Shown here in pieces: positions 11,101-22,929 of a stretch of DNA of 64,000 nucleotides. The notes under the pieces are model-generated. The model saw only the letters and a list, made by a program, of their open reading frames with translations, searched no databases and was not told where the DNA came from. Location of the stretch: assembly GCA_964020155.1 (NCBI GenBank), contig OZ026569.1, positions 1,301,254 through 1,365,253 on the forward strand. The letters run 5' to 3'. How positions within the stretch are numbered: the first letter of the stretch is position 1; every line of letters begins with the position of its first letter. Source of the stretch: Chondrilla cf. caribensis (Eukaryota > Porifera > Demospongiae > Chondrillida > Chondrillidae). Made by a program: the position numbers and the translations under genes.

Positions 11101-14100
11101 CTAATTTCAAACTACTGCTTCAATTCGGTGCCAATATGGATGTCGCTCAGCGACAGAAGGTGCTAATTCTATAATTGCATTCTTGCGAAAATGGATGCCC
11201 GTGTTGTCGAGAAACACGGGTACAGGGGACACCCGTTTATTCAATGGTCCGTGGAAACGAGAACGTCATTTTTTATGATTTGTACCGTACATACGTACAT
11301 ATGTACATCACAAACAATGCTGTACATGTACATATGCATTGCATACTGATCCTTCAACAGAGGACCTGTCAGCCTCAATCAGGACCATTGGAGGCAGCAT
11401 ACATGACCATATATTGACCTTACAACAAGACAGTGTCCCCAAAGCAGCAGTCTCCCAACAGGCTGAGCTGATGAGGAGAAACACCAGTGTTGTCTTCAGG
11501 AATGTTCTGGAAGGACTGCAGTATCTTCACGAACAAGGCCTCGTCCACCGAGATATCAAGGGTGTGTGCTGTACTTACAAGAATGTGTGTAGTGTGTACT
11601 CGTGCTGAGATTGACGTGAGAACATGTTTTCCATTTGAGGTTTTCTGAAACTGATATTGCTTACACAGCTCTTACAACACATTCTGTATGGTATTGGTTA
11701 TCGGCTCCAATAATTGCATACAATGTGTATATACATACATACATATGTATATACACATACATACACATGTACATGTACACATACTGTACTTATGTATGTT
11801 CATTTATGTTATCATATGTTGCATACATGTTGGGTATACATGATGTCATAATTGCATATTATCATGACATGGGTGTGCACAACATTAAAATCTAGAAGGA
11901 AAAGTCATTTTTGGGTTTGTCTCAGCCTTTGAGGAGGGTGTATGGGTGGAACGTATTCTAGATTCTCCCATTTGAGACCCTGGTCTACCTTGAGATAAGA
12001 ACCAGCATTCCTGTGTAGTAGATACCATTTCTACGTAGATCAATTATGTTTGTTTCCCCTCTCCAGCCTCCAACATTCTCCTGAAGAAACCTGAATCATG
12101 TGCTCACACCTCAATCTTCACATGTGACTGCACTCCACACTGGGAGGTCAAGGTGGCTGATTTCGACAGCATTGGTCAAATCTTTGTTCTCAGGGAGAGA
12201 GCTGCAATGAGAGGGAAGAAGAAGTTGAAGAGTGGTCGTGGACCCTTCCTCAAAGTCAGTGCCACTGGCACAAGTGGTTACAGAGCTCCAGAGGTTGGTA
12301 GTGATTCAGCTGATGTACGTAGTGTGAGTACACCCATAGTATGAGTACACCCATAGTACGAGTACACCCATAGTACGAGTACACCCATAGTACGAGTACA
12401 CCCATAGTACGAGTACACCCATAGTACGAGTACACCCATAGTACGAGTACACCCATAGTACGAGTACACCCATAGTACGAGTACACCCATAGTACGAGTA
12501 CACCCATAGTACGAGTACACCCATAGTGCGAGTACACCCATAGTGCGAGTACACCCATAGTGCAAGTACACCCATAGTGCGAGTACACCCATAGTGCGAG
12601 TACACCCATAGTGCGAGTACACCCATAGTGCGAGTACACCCATAGTGCGAGTACACCCATAGTGCGAGTACACCCATAGTGCGAGTACACCCATAGTGCG
12701 AGTACACCCATAGTGCGAGTACACCCATAGTGCGAGTACACCCATAGTGCGAGTACACCCATAGTGCGAGTACACCCATAGTGCGAGTACACCCATAGTG
12801 CGAGTACACCCATAGTGCGAGTACACCCATAGTACGAGTACACCCATAGTGCGAGTACACCCATAGTGCGAGTACACCCATAGTGCGAGTACACCCATAG
12901 TGCGAGTACACCCATAGTGCGAGTACACCCATAGTGCGAGTACACCCATAGTGCGAGTACACCCATAGTGCGAGTACACCCATAGTACGAGTACACCCAT
13001 AGTACGAGTACACCCATAGTACGAGTACACCCATAGTACGAGTACACCCATAATAGGAGCACACCCATAGTACGAGCACACCCATAGTACGAGCACACCC
13101 ATAGTACGAGCACACCCATAGTACGAGCACACCCATAGTACGAGCACACCCATAGTACGAGCACACCCATAGTACGAGCACACCCATAGTACGAGCACAC
13201 CCATAGTACGAGCACACCCATAGTACGAGCACACCCATAGTACGAGCACACCCATAGTACGAGCACACCCATAGTACGAGCACACCCATAGTACGAGCAC
13301 ACCCATAGTACGAGCACACCCATAGTACGAGCACACCCATAGTACGAGCACACCCATAGTACGAGCACACCCATAGTACGAGCACACCCATAGTACGAGC
13401 ACACCCATAGTACGAGCACACCCATAGTACGAGCACACCCATAGTACGAGCACACCCATAGTACGAGCACACCCATAGTACGAGCACACCCATAGTACCA
13501 GTACACCCATAGTATGAGTACACCCATAGTATTCATTATTCTTGATTTGTATCACTTCCGTTAGATATTTGAAGAGTTCACATCTTCTGATGTGAATGAC
13601 CCTCAATACTTCAGTCCAGCCAGTGATATTTGGGCACTAGGAGGTGTTGGGATACATGCTGTGATGGGATTCTGTACTCCAAGGAAACAGTACCAGGTAT
13701 TAGCAACGAACACTTTGTAGCACACAAGTTAGCACCATCTGTCACAGTGAAATCCACAGGACTTATCTCTCAAATGCAACCAAAGCACAAAAATACAAAA
13801 ATAAGATTTGCAAGAATTTCCCACCGTATGTTACGTATGTACACAGCTGTGTGTGCACGTTATGTTTGAATATAATCCAATTATATTAGGATAGTATCAC
13901 AAATGCTCTATTTGATATTAGTGTACGATTTTTAGTATCGAAATTATTGACATCCACACTTCTTCTGGCGTAGTTTGGACTTATGATGTTGGCTCATAGA
14001 GGAATGCTCAAAGGAGAAGAGAGAGATGATATCATCTCTAGAACACTTGGAGTAAGTGTGGTCCACACACACATGCGTGCGCATGCACACACACGCACAT

Positions 14101-14191
14101 ACTTACATACACACACTTATATGTATGTACCACACACTTATACATACGTACCACACACTTATATTCGCACATACCACACACGCAACTAAGT

Positions 14192-14244
<53 letters not shown>

Positions 14245-15443
14245 CACACACACACACACACACACACGCACGCACACACACACACACGCACACATACACA
14301 CACTCGCATACACACAGTGTTAAGCTAGGTATATTTCACCCTCTCCTTAGCTCCACCACATCAGGGAGGGGTTCCCTGGTGAGAAGTGGAAGGACATGAC
14401 CAACTTTGTATCCAGACCACTTCAAGTAAGCAGTACACACAAGTCCTACATACTATGTATTGTCCAGTATATTTTACCACAGTGGTATTTTGTGAGAAGT
14501 TTGTGAGGAGGTTGTGAGTAGGTTGTGAAGAAGGTGTGAGGAGGTTGTAAAGAGGTTGTAATAAGGAGGTTGTGAGGAGGTTGTGAGAAGGAGGCTGTGA
14601 GGAGATTGTAATAAGGAGGTTGTGAGGAGGTTGTGAAGAGGTTGTAAAGAGGTTGTGAGGAGGTTGTGAAGAGGTTGTGAGGAGGTTGTGAAGACGTTGT
14701 GAAGAGGTTGTAATGAGGAGGTTGTGAGGAGGTTGTGAGAAGGTTGTAAAAGGCCATGAACAATGCTACACAGACCTACTGTAATAGTTTCTTATGTTGA
14801 AACATTTATCAGCAGAGAAGTGGAGTGATGCAATACACTTGTACCCTCTAGGTACTCAGCTGCTTGTGTGCTGTGTAGTTGACTGTTGATTGTTTCCTGT
14901 ACAGATCGACTGGTACCAGAGGCCTTCAGCAAAGGAGCTACTTCAAGACCCTTTCATTCAGAGATACAACACCACACCTGGGATTAACACTGTTGTTAAT
15001 GAAACTGCTACACTCGACACTGCTACACCCAACACCGTTGAGCTGAATACTGAACCACAGCAGATTGAGAATCAATTTATCAATAGGAATGATATCAGTG
15101 GACCAAATAGGTAAGTCCTTGTATGGTGCAGCTTATACATTATATGTGTGTGTACACTATCGACATATCTGCAATATATTATGTGTGATTGTGTGTGTGT
15201 GTGTGTGTGATTGTATGTGTGTGTGTGTAAACTGTATTGTGGTTGGTTCCTGTACTTGGAGTACGTCCATTTCTCCTAATAGTCAAGCCCCTGAAATTCA
15301 ACATTGCTGAATACCATAGCTATAGCTTACTTTGCCAATAGTGAGTTATTGTTGCACATATGCTGTGTGTGTATTCGTAGGTAATGTACGTATGTTTGTA
15401 TTTGTTTGTATGTGGGTTGGTATATTTCTGTGTGTTCCAAATT

Positions 15444-15480
<37 letters not shown>

Positions 15481-15767
15481 CGTTCTACCACTACCAGCGA
15501 TAAAAACCATAGATGGCAAATAGAGTGTCTTGTCCACTGCACCATGAACTACCATCGCATTGGACAGATAAAAGTGCACAGTCATCCATTCAGGCTTGCC
15601 ATTTTGAAATTCCGTGCATAAACAGTGGGTGTACAAACCCTTCCTCCCCCACACAATTAAGGGCCTGGGTCCAAGGCTAATGTTGTACACACTCTGTGAT
15701 GTGTTCAACTGACTCAATTGTTACATGAACATGTGTTCCCTACAGGCCAAGAACTGGTTATCTTTGA
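8182..15767 (+). CDS. K1: protein kinase with DFD motif (complete kinase domain)
   Basis: Exons with matching phases: 8182–8299, 9614–9704, 9991–10134, 10335–10479, 11361–11561, 12067–12293, 13565–13696, 13974–14051, 14351–14425, 14905–15110 and 15746–15767 (stop TGA). Motifs seen: glycine loop LGAGGNGEIVEA, beta-3 lysine in HLVIKQ, alpha-C glutamate in LLRELELS, catalytic HRDIKASN, DFD (VADFDSIG) where most kinases have DFG, P+1/APE segment GTSGYRAPE, SDIWALG, and the C-lobe arginine in QRPSAKELL. All invariant catalytic residues are present, so it may be active. An unusually long stretch separates HRDIKASN from DFD and another of about 40 residues follows DFD. The kinase family is not recognised. 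The C-terminus differs from K3: the exon homologous to 32023–32080 carries an in-frame TGA and a broken donor here. The N-terminus probably includes the small exons upstream. Confidence 0.8.
8672..9368. mobile_element. 697-bp hAT-like MITE
   Basis: TIRs begin AGTGTTGGGCGGTAT and end ATACCGCCCAACACT, with further inverted 'ggtataccgg'-type sequence inside. AGTACACACT flanks both ends (8662–8671 and 9369–9378), consistent with an 8-bp or slightly longer target duplication. No transposase frame. It sits in the K1 intron 8300–9613. Confidence 0.8.
9727..9913. mobile_element. Small palindromic MITE
   Basis: About 187 bp whose ends (CAGACAGAAAGTTTCGC and GCGAAACTTTCCTGC) are imperfect inverses, flanked by TA. 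Many 'ttcgcgaa' motifs occur inside. It lies in the K1 intron before the glycine-loop exon. Confidence 0.55.
10782..11280. mobile_element. Non-autonomous DNA transposon remnant with HTH fragment
   Basis: The ends are imperfect inverted repeats (AATTATAAAAAAAATTGACG on the left, TGACG…AAAACGA-like inverse on the right). On the minus strand about 10970–11100 an open stretch reads YVKQRILALRREGLSYGKIA, like the N-terminal helix-turn-helix of Tc1/mariner-type transposases. It ends a few bases before the point (about 11285) where similarity to the duplicated K2 and K3 copies begins. Confidence 0.5.
12294..13564. repeat. 17-bp minisatellite filling a kinase intron (K1)
   Basis: About 71 copies of a 17-bp unit (consensus AGTACGAGTACACCCAT) from about 12321 to 13530 make up nearly the whole intron between the APE exon and the next exon. 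Copies form blocks of three variants (tacgagtac, tgcgagtac, tacgagcac), the pattern of successive local expansion. Long minus-strand open frames in all three phases arise only because the unit lacks stops. Confidence 0.95.
14060..14312. repeat. (CA)n-rich microsatellite
   Basis: CA dinucleotide tract with CG and TA interruptions that begins about 10 bases after the exon 13974–14051 donor. The K3 copy has the same repeat in the same place, with an added (GA)n block. Confidence 0.9.
14487..14750. repeat. G-rich tandem repeat in K1 intron
   Basis: Imperfect units around GAGGAGGTTGTGA repeated about 20 times. K3 keeps only about three units at 31483–31523, so this array varies in length between copies. 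Confidence 0.85.
15180..15745. other. Last K1 intron, with a dead copy of the penultimate exon
   Basis: Contains short GT tracts (15189–15230 and 15449–15478) and at about 15284–15341 the counterpart of the 58-bp exon at 32023–32080. Here it has an in-frame TGA (tcaagcccctga) and its donor reads aatagtgag instead of aacggtgag, so it is probably skipped. Confidence 0.6.
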
Positions 15768-16187
15768 TTGCAATGGAAAGCACAGGAAATATCGGCAGGA
15801 ATTAATGAACTAATGAGAGTAAAGAACGTTAAATACTTTTTACCATCCATAACATTATATTGCAGTTTATCTATTTATGTACATGTGTATATATAGCTGT
15901 TGTTTTATATAACATCATGCTCACGAATCATCAGTTAATTTTTAATAATATTATTGTAATTTCTATGAAATTGATATTGAAACATTATATGTACATATTA
16001 TATATAATATATATATATACTGTAATTTATGCATGTGTAAAGCATGTCTGGTCCACTTATTCACACAATATTATTAACAATAATTATTATATATAATATA
16101 TGAACTCAGTGGCAACATGTAAACTATACACACATTATTACTCTGAAAATACTGGGTTGAAAGCAGAATGTCTCTAGTAACAGTAAG
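15768..16187. other. Convergent spacer between K1 and ANK1
   Basis: AT-rich 420-bp spacer into which both genes end. The AATAAA found after K2 (22567–22572) and K3 (32672–32677) reads gtaaag here, so K1 may use another polyadenylation signal. Nothing else seen. Confidence 0.5.
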
Positions 16188-19100
16188 TCAATATTTTTGT
16201 CTACAAATAAGTTCGGTCTTCATTCTCTCTCCAAGCCGATTGGTTCTTGCATAACCTTCTTTTCTAGTGAAGACATCACAAACCGTCTTTAGACATTCAA
16301 AAGTACCCTGAACACACAGGTGATCGTAGAGGTGTCCATTGGCCCCCTCAGTGTCTTCAGCTTGCTTTATCCTAGTCTCCACAGCTTCTGGAATGACCTT
16401 TCTCCTCCTCAACATATGAGCCGTTTCCTTGGCACAAGCATCTTCCATGAAAGAGACAATGAAGTGTTCAAGGAAACTTTTGACTGATTCATCATCACCT
16501 ATATGAAAGAATAAAAGGATTTCAACATACCTATGTATGTATATACACATGCATTGTAAATATGCAGCTATACATGTATATGTACAGATGTCCTGTGTGG
16601 GTGGATGTTCTTGTATTTGGATATGCCAATGTGAATAATGTGTGTGTGTACATGTGCAAGTATACATGTGATGCGTGCATGTGTGTGTGTATGGCTTTTG
16701 AACATACCACGATGAAATGGTGCTGACAAGCTTTGTAAACACTGTTGCTTCATCGCATCCATTTCGGACTTCAGCTCATCCAACATAGTACTGTAATGTG
16801 TGCGCTCTGACTGGAGATCCTGGATTCTCTGTTCTGTGGCTTCCTTCCATTGGTAGATTTCTTTCAACTGGTTCTTTATGACCTGCAATTCCATGTTGTG
16901 TTGCTTTTCCTGCTCTTGTAGTGCTAAGGTAGCCCGATCCTTGCCACCTGCCTTATGAAGTATTGGGAAAATGTGGTCAAATCCGTACATCTCGGCAAAG
17001 TCGTAGGCTGTATATCCAGATGTACTGACAGTGTTAACATCACATCCGTGATCCAGAAGCAGGGAAACGACAGCACTCTGCTGACTGCGGTGTGATGCCA
17101 GCTCCTCCTTGGACAGTGGAGCAATGACAATTTCAGAATCACTCAGAAGTAAATGCTTCATTACCACATCTGGAGGAAGAAGGCTGAGATGCAGTGCAGA
17201 GAGCCCGTTTACTGTGAGACTGTTGACTGCTTTATGGTTGTGTTGAAGCAGAAGCTTAACAGTGTCAGAACAATGAAGTAACGAAGCGAGGTGCAAGGGA
17301 GTAAGGCATCCATGGTTGTTTTCCTCCATGGTTACGAGTTCTGTGTTACAGTTATGGGATAGGAGGAGCCGGACAACCTCTGTGTGACCATACAACACTG
17401 CTAGGTGGAGCGCAGTGAAGCCATTTGGACCGGGCCTGTCTTTGTCTGCTCCACACCTGTGAGGAGATGTGGCAAGTAGGCAGGGGGAGTCTACTGAGTC
17501 TAGGTGTATGAAGCCACCAGGACCACGTCGGTCAGCATTAGCGTTGAAATTCAAAAGAACATCTACACCTTTAGTAAAGCCTACGGCTGATGCGAGGTGA
17601 AGGGGAGTTGCATTGAGGCAGACAGCATCCACCTCTGCTCCGAGGGTGAGCAGCTTACAGAGAGCTACCACATTCTTCACAGCTACAGCAATATGTATGG
17701 GCTTGAAGACATGGCTGCAAAGTGAAGGATCAAAGGGGTGTAGTGGTCGATACCACCTGGGAACCACCTCTGAATCCTGATCACTGTTGATATTAACACT
17801 ACAACCACAGTCTGCAAGAGCATCGATTAATTCTGTGGAAGTGTGTAATGCTGCCAAATGCATTGGTGTCAGGCCATCAAACTGAGAAACAATAGGACTA
17901 GCACCTAATTCCAAAAGCTTGAAACATGCCTTAAAGGACCTACTAAAAATGGCCAAATGTATAGGCAGCAGTTTGCGTTTAGAACAACTAGCATTCAAAT
18001 TGCCATCAAGTCTTGATATGGACTCAATGGCTTCGACTGAATCATACAATGCTGCAAAATGAATAGGCTGCATCCCCTCCTTTGTGCCACTGTCAGGAAC
18101 ATCTACTGCACACCCACAATCAACAAGGCACGTGATAGCCTCTCCAAGGTTCAAGATGGCAGCAGTATGTATGGGTAATCTTCCAAATTTATCAGCGAGA
18201 TGCATGTCACAGCCCATGGATATGAGAGCACGTAAGTGGTGCACAGTCGGCTTGTAAAAGTTCTTGGGATGAAAGGTGTGCATCATGCATGTAATAACAT
18301 GGAGGTAGTTTCCATCATAAAATCGTCCCACTGTTTGATTCACATCATACCCGGCCTCAATCAAGACTGAAAGGAAATTCATTTCACAGCGAAAGATAGC
18401 CAAATCACCTGCTGTGTTACCGCGGTTGTCCTTTTTGTTAATTGAAAGTCCTGCACTGATAAGAGGTCTTATCATGTCTGTAGCACCAGAATTAGCGGCG
18501 AAATGAAGTGCAGTCTGCTGCATTGAACTGGCAGTTGATTGTACATCTGCTCCATATTCCAGTAATTTGGTAACAGTTAATAGGTTTCCGTCAAACGAAG
18601 CAATGTGGAGCAAGGGAAAAGAGTCTTCAAGTGAGCTATGAACAGTATTGACATTCACTCCAAGTCGGACAAGTGATGACATTATGTGGAAGTGGTTTTC
18701 AACTACAATTATTTGCATGGCAAGTTCATGTTTGACGTTACTAATGTGAAATTGTGGACTTTTGATCATTGCAGTGATGATGGGCAGAGAGCCACATAGT
18801 GCAGCACTACAAAATGGAGTGAAGGAGTCTTTATTGACAGTTGATAGACTACACCCGGCATCAAGGAGGCATTGCACCACGTCCACTGTACCCATTTGGG
18901 CAGTAATATGAAGGACCGTGTTACCATTTCCATCTGTAATGGTGTGATCAGCACCTCGGGATAGGAGATATTTGACAAACTCAACACGCTTGGCTATAAC
19001 AGCGAGACGTAAAGGAGTGATGTGTGAGGGATAACCAGGAAGTGGGGAGTTGGGGTCATTCTTTAATATACATGAACAAACAATATGCTCAAACTTTGGG

Positions 19101-19507
19101 TCTCGGACAAGTAGGAACAGTCTTATGAATGGTTTACTTTGTTGGTTTAGTTCATGTACACTTTGAGGTTTATGTACTTGAAGGAGGCCAAACCTATACC
19201 ACTCACTAGATATATATAACATTTTGAGATATTGGATGATTATGTCCTTATTTCCTTGTGTGTGCTCAGCGACCTCTTTCATGAGGGGATCCATGATGTT
19301 GCAGTAGCTCGATTCATTCATAGGAATATAGAAATTGATAAGTAGACCGATAATATCCATGTATCCACGATACACTGCGATGTGGAGGGCATTTGCACCA
19401 AAAACACCACGTTTGGTGTAAAATGGATTACCTATTTTGCTACTTGTCCATGTTTTAACTTTCTCGATATCTCCCCTCCAACATGCTAAATGAAACTGGT
19501 TTCCCAT
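16188..19507 (-). CDS. ANK1: ankyrin-repeat, coiled-coil, CARD-like protein
   Basis: Two coding exons, 16708–19507 and 16188–16498 (phase-1 junction, gtatgt donor, tttcatatag acceptor), give 1036 residues. The start is MGNQFHLACWRGD at 19507; an acceptor (ttctctgtag) lies 2 bases before that ATG in all four array copies, so the in-frame upstream ATG is intronic. About 20 ankyrin repeats (TPLHLA-type motifs) fill residues 1–830; a coiled coil (QEQEKQHNMELQVIKNQL…) spans about 858–925; the last exon encodes a helical domain (MLRRRKVIPEAVETRIKQAE … LYDHLCVQGTFECLKTVCDV) that resembles CARD or another death-fold domain. Such proteins are usually adaptors working by death-domain contacts. Gly2 could be myristoylated, but the usual Ser/Thr at position 6 is absent. 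The ankyrin part is intact. Confidence 0.85.
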
Positions 19508-20746
19508 CACTACAGAGAATTGAGATATGAACAATACTGTATGTGAATGTACAAATCACTATGCAGAGTGTTAAGTTATTATTATTATAGCACATTCTAT
19601 ACACAAGTATAATAGGCAGAACATACTATCCCCATTCAATCAATTATTGCAACAATTTAATACGCAAACCATGTAGAAATGTACGTAGGTCTGGGCTACG
19701 CAAGACTAGCAGCAATGTACATTACAAGTCTGTCAATATGCATACAATAAATATACATAGATGTTCCACACAGGTAAAGGTAATATCACAGTAAGCTGTG
19801 AATAAGTAGTTTCCTATCTCAAAATGCTAAACTTCAGAGGATCTCAGTGTTTTATAGCAACCCATAATGGTAGCAGTTAGCTGGAACATACACAACACTG
19901 AAGTGAGTCAGCCGCTTGCTTCACGTGTGCTGGTTATTCACAGGCCATCGGAATTGTCTTATTTTGCCTTATATCCATACAATAACATACAATAGCCAAA
20001 ACGTGACGAGCAGTCATCTCTTATCATTGATATTTCCTCTATTATCTATGATCTTATCGGGACTCACCTCAATAACCGGAAGTGCTTGTATACTGGTGAA
20101 GCCACACAAGACGAGAAGGGCTTCGGCGCGATAAATAAGCACGATCGATCCACTAGTGACGAATGGCAATACAAAAGTCGATAATAACGAATCCGAAAAC
20201 CTTCACAAAATCTCGAATAGCAGCAGTTGCACTGGGAGGTCGGGACAGGGTTAGCTGGGAATTCCAATAAACGCTCATCATCTATCTCATCACGTGATTA
20301 ATATCCCGCCAAGAGGCAGCCATTTTCTACAATAATGCCGACGCTGAATGGAATGACCATAGATCAACTACAATATACAAACAGTGGAAACATGTACTTA
20401 TCGTCCGATATTTATAGCCATGTCCTCTTAAATGACGTTGTGCTTCTCCCCTCCTTCGACTACTATGCTCAGTTATTGAGCGTCTATTCTCAGAGATGCG
20501 GATGAAGGTGGATGGTTTCTCGATGACAACCAACAGAACATCTTCCTCCACAGGGTGAACAGCATTTTCCACAGTGCATGCACCATTGATTAATTCCCTA
20601 GTTCAGTAGCTACCTCGCTATCATTAGGCCTCATTATTCGAGTTACGAGTGGATGTACATACGTATGTAGGCCTACATCACAAACAATACTGTACATGTA
20701 CATTTATGCATTACATACATGTAATCTTTCCTCTTTCACACAACAG
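19508..20746 (-). promoter_or_regulatory. 5' region of ANK1, shared head-to-head with K2
   Basis: Contains ANK1 intron 1 and a conserved non-coding exon whose GTGAGT donor ends at 20068 on the minus strand. The same exon, donor and flanking sequence recur upstream of ANK2 (27709), ANK3 (38057) and ANK4 (43064). At about 20327–20602 the minus strand has an open frame (VEEDVLLVVIEKPSTFIRIS…) with counterparts at 28797–28994 and, degraded, near 38380–38560; its ATG is lost here. Sequence from about 20640 on matches the region just before the K1 exon at 11361. Confidence 0.6.
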
Positions 20747-21744
20747 AGGACTTGTCTGCCTCAATCAGGACCATTGGAGGCAGCATACATGACCATATAT
20801 TGAGCTTACAACAAGACAGTGTCCCCAAAGCAGAAGTCTCCCAACAGGCAGAGCTGATGAGGAGAAACACCAGTGTTGTCTTCAGGAATGTTTTGGAAGG
20901 ACTGCAGTATCTTCACGAACAAGGCCTCGTCCACCGAGATATCAAAGGTGCATGCTGTACTTACAAGAATGTGTGTAGTGTGTACTCATGCTGGGATTGA
21001 CATGAGAACATGTTTTTCATTTGAGGTTTCTGAAACTGATATTGCTTACACAGTTCTTACAACACATTCTGTATGGTATTGTTTATCGGCATCGATAATT
21101 GCAGACAATGTGTATATACGTACATACATACATACGTATGTATTATACACATACGTACATACACATGAACATACATGCATACTGTACTTATGTATGTTCA
21201 TTTATGCATACATGTTGGGTATACATGATGTAATAATTGCATATTATCATAACACGGGTGTGCATACCATTGAAATTCAGAAGGGAAAGTTATTGTTGGG
21301 TGTGTCTCGGCCTTTGGGGAGGGTGTATGGGTGGAATGTACTCTAGATTCTCCCATTTGAGACCCTGATCTGTCTTGAGATGAGGATCAGCATTCCTGTG
21401 TAGTAGATATGTACCATTTCTACGTAGATCAATTGTGTTTGTTTCCCCTCTCCAGCCTCCAACATTCTCCTGAAGAAACCTGAATCATCACCTCAATCTT
21501 CACATGCGACTGCACTCCACACTGGGAGGTCAAGGTGGCCGATTTCGACAGCATTGGTCAAATCTCTGTTCTCAGGGAGAGAGCTGCAATGAGAGGGAAG
21601 AAGAAGTTGAAGAGTGGTCGTGGACCCTTCCTCAAAGTCAGTGCCACTGGCACAAGTGGTTACAGAGCTCCAGAGGTTGGTAGTGATTCAGCTGATGTAC
21701 GTACGTAGTATGAGTACACCCATAATATTGATGTATGTGATGCA

Positions 21745-21760
21745 TGTGTGTGTGCGTGTG

Positions 21761-21840
<80 letters not shown>
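21745..21840. repeat. (GT)n microsatellite at the K2 deletion point
   Basis: About 45 GT units joining a single 17-bp minisatellite unit to sequence that in K1 lies after the last kinase-domain exon. It marks the right side of the K2 internal deletion. Confidence 0.9.
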
Positions 21841-21841
<1 letters not shown>

Positions 21842-22042
21842 AAGCTGTATTGTGGTTGGTTCCTGTACTTGAGTGCGTCCATTTCTCCTAATAGTCAACC
21901 CCCTGGAAATCAACATTGCTGAATACCACAGTTATAGCTTATTTTGCTAACGGTGAGTTATTTTTGCACATATACACTGTTTAGGTATTTGTAAGTATGT
22001 TTGTAAGTGGGTTTGTATGTCTCTGTGTGTTCAAAATTTGCA

Positions 22043-22135
22043 AGTGTGTGTGCGTGCGTGCGTGTGTCTGTGTGTTTGTGTGAGTGTGTGTGTTTCTGTG
22101 TGTGTGTGTGTGTGTGTGCGTGTGTGCGTGCGTGC

Positions 22136-22210
<75 letters not shown>
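22043..22210. repeat. (GT)n microsatellite with interruptions
   Basis: Long GT tract with CG and TT variants in the last K2 intron, matching the shorter tract in K1 (15449–15478) and the long one in K3 (32190–32330). Confidence 0.9.
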
Positions 22211-22211
<1 letters not shown>

Positions 22212-22549
22212 CATTCTACCACTACCACTACCAGCGATAAAAACCATAGATGGCAAATAGAGTGTCTTGTCCACTGCACCATGAACTACCATCGCATTGG
22301 ACAGATAAAAGTGCAAAGTCATCCATTCAGGCTTGCCATTTTTGAAATTCCGTGCATAAACAGTGTGTGTACCAGGCCTTCATCCCCCACACAATTAAGG
22401 ACCTGGGTCCAAGGCTAATGTTGTACACACTCTGTGATATGTTCAACTGACTCAATTGTTACATGAACATGTGTTTCCTACAGGCCGAGAACTGGTGATC
22501 TTTGATTGCAATGGAAAGCACAGGAAATATTGGCAGGAATTATTGAACT

Positions 22550-22929
22550 AATTATAATGAGAGTAATAAACGTCAAGTACTTTTTCCTATATATATATAT
22601 ATAACATATTAATTGCATTTTACTTTATTTATTCACGTACATGTGTATATAGCTCTTGTTACATAACATCATACTCATGAATCACCAATTGCAATTATAG
22701 TTTTTATTATATATATTGTGATTTTTATAAAATTATAATATTGAACACATATAATTATTATATGTAATGTACGTATATATGCACATTCAAAACACGCGTC
22801 CACTGCTCACACACAATATACTAATTATTATGAACTCAGTGGCAACATGTAAACTATACACATATTATTACTCTGAAAATATTAATACTGGGTTGAAAGC
22901 AAAATGTCTATAGTTACATGTACAGGAAG
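22550..22929. other. Convergent spacer between K2 and ANK2
   Basis: AT-rich, 380 bp, homologous to 15768–16187 and 32656–33009. It contains the K2 AATAAA signal. Nothing else seen. Confidence 0.5.

Larger units (their letters stand above)
20747..22549 (+). pseudogene. K2: truncated, frameshifted kinase copy
   Basis: Counterparts of K1 exons are seen at 20747–20947 (ends HRDIK), 21456–21674 (SNILLKK … GYRAPE), a 58-bp exon near 21894–21951 and the last exon 22486–22549. The N-lobe exons are absent. A 7-bp deletion after 'cctgaatcat' (about 21488) shifts the frame and leads to TGA at the position of 'gctgcaatgagagg'. All exons between APE and the tail are missing: sequence jumps from one minisatellite unit to the GT repeat, removing about 2.8 kb relative to K1. 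It cannot make a kinase. AATAAA follows at 22567–22572. Confidence 0.85.

Noticed and set aside
12321..13530. CRISPR array
   Set aside because: The units are contiguous 17-bp tandem repeats with no unique spacers, inside a eukaryotic gene intron.
12256..13606. Minus-strand open frames of 405–442 residues with repeated GVLVLWVYSYYGC-type sequence
   Set aside because: They are translations of the 17-bp intronic minisatellite, open in all three phases because the unit has no stop; 17 is not a multiple of three and the array lies within a kinase intron.
14446..14763. Minus-strand 105-residue open frame rich in QPPHNLFTTS
   Set aside because: Translation of the G-rich tandem repeat in a K1 intron.
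19508..19534. Upstream in-frame ATG (MFISQFSVV) as ANK1 start
   Set aside because: The conserved acceptor ctgtag/ctgcag lies between it and MGNQF in all four array copies, so it is in the intron.
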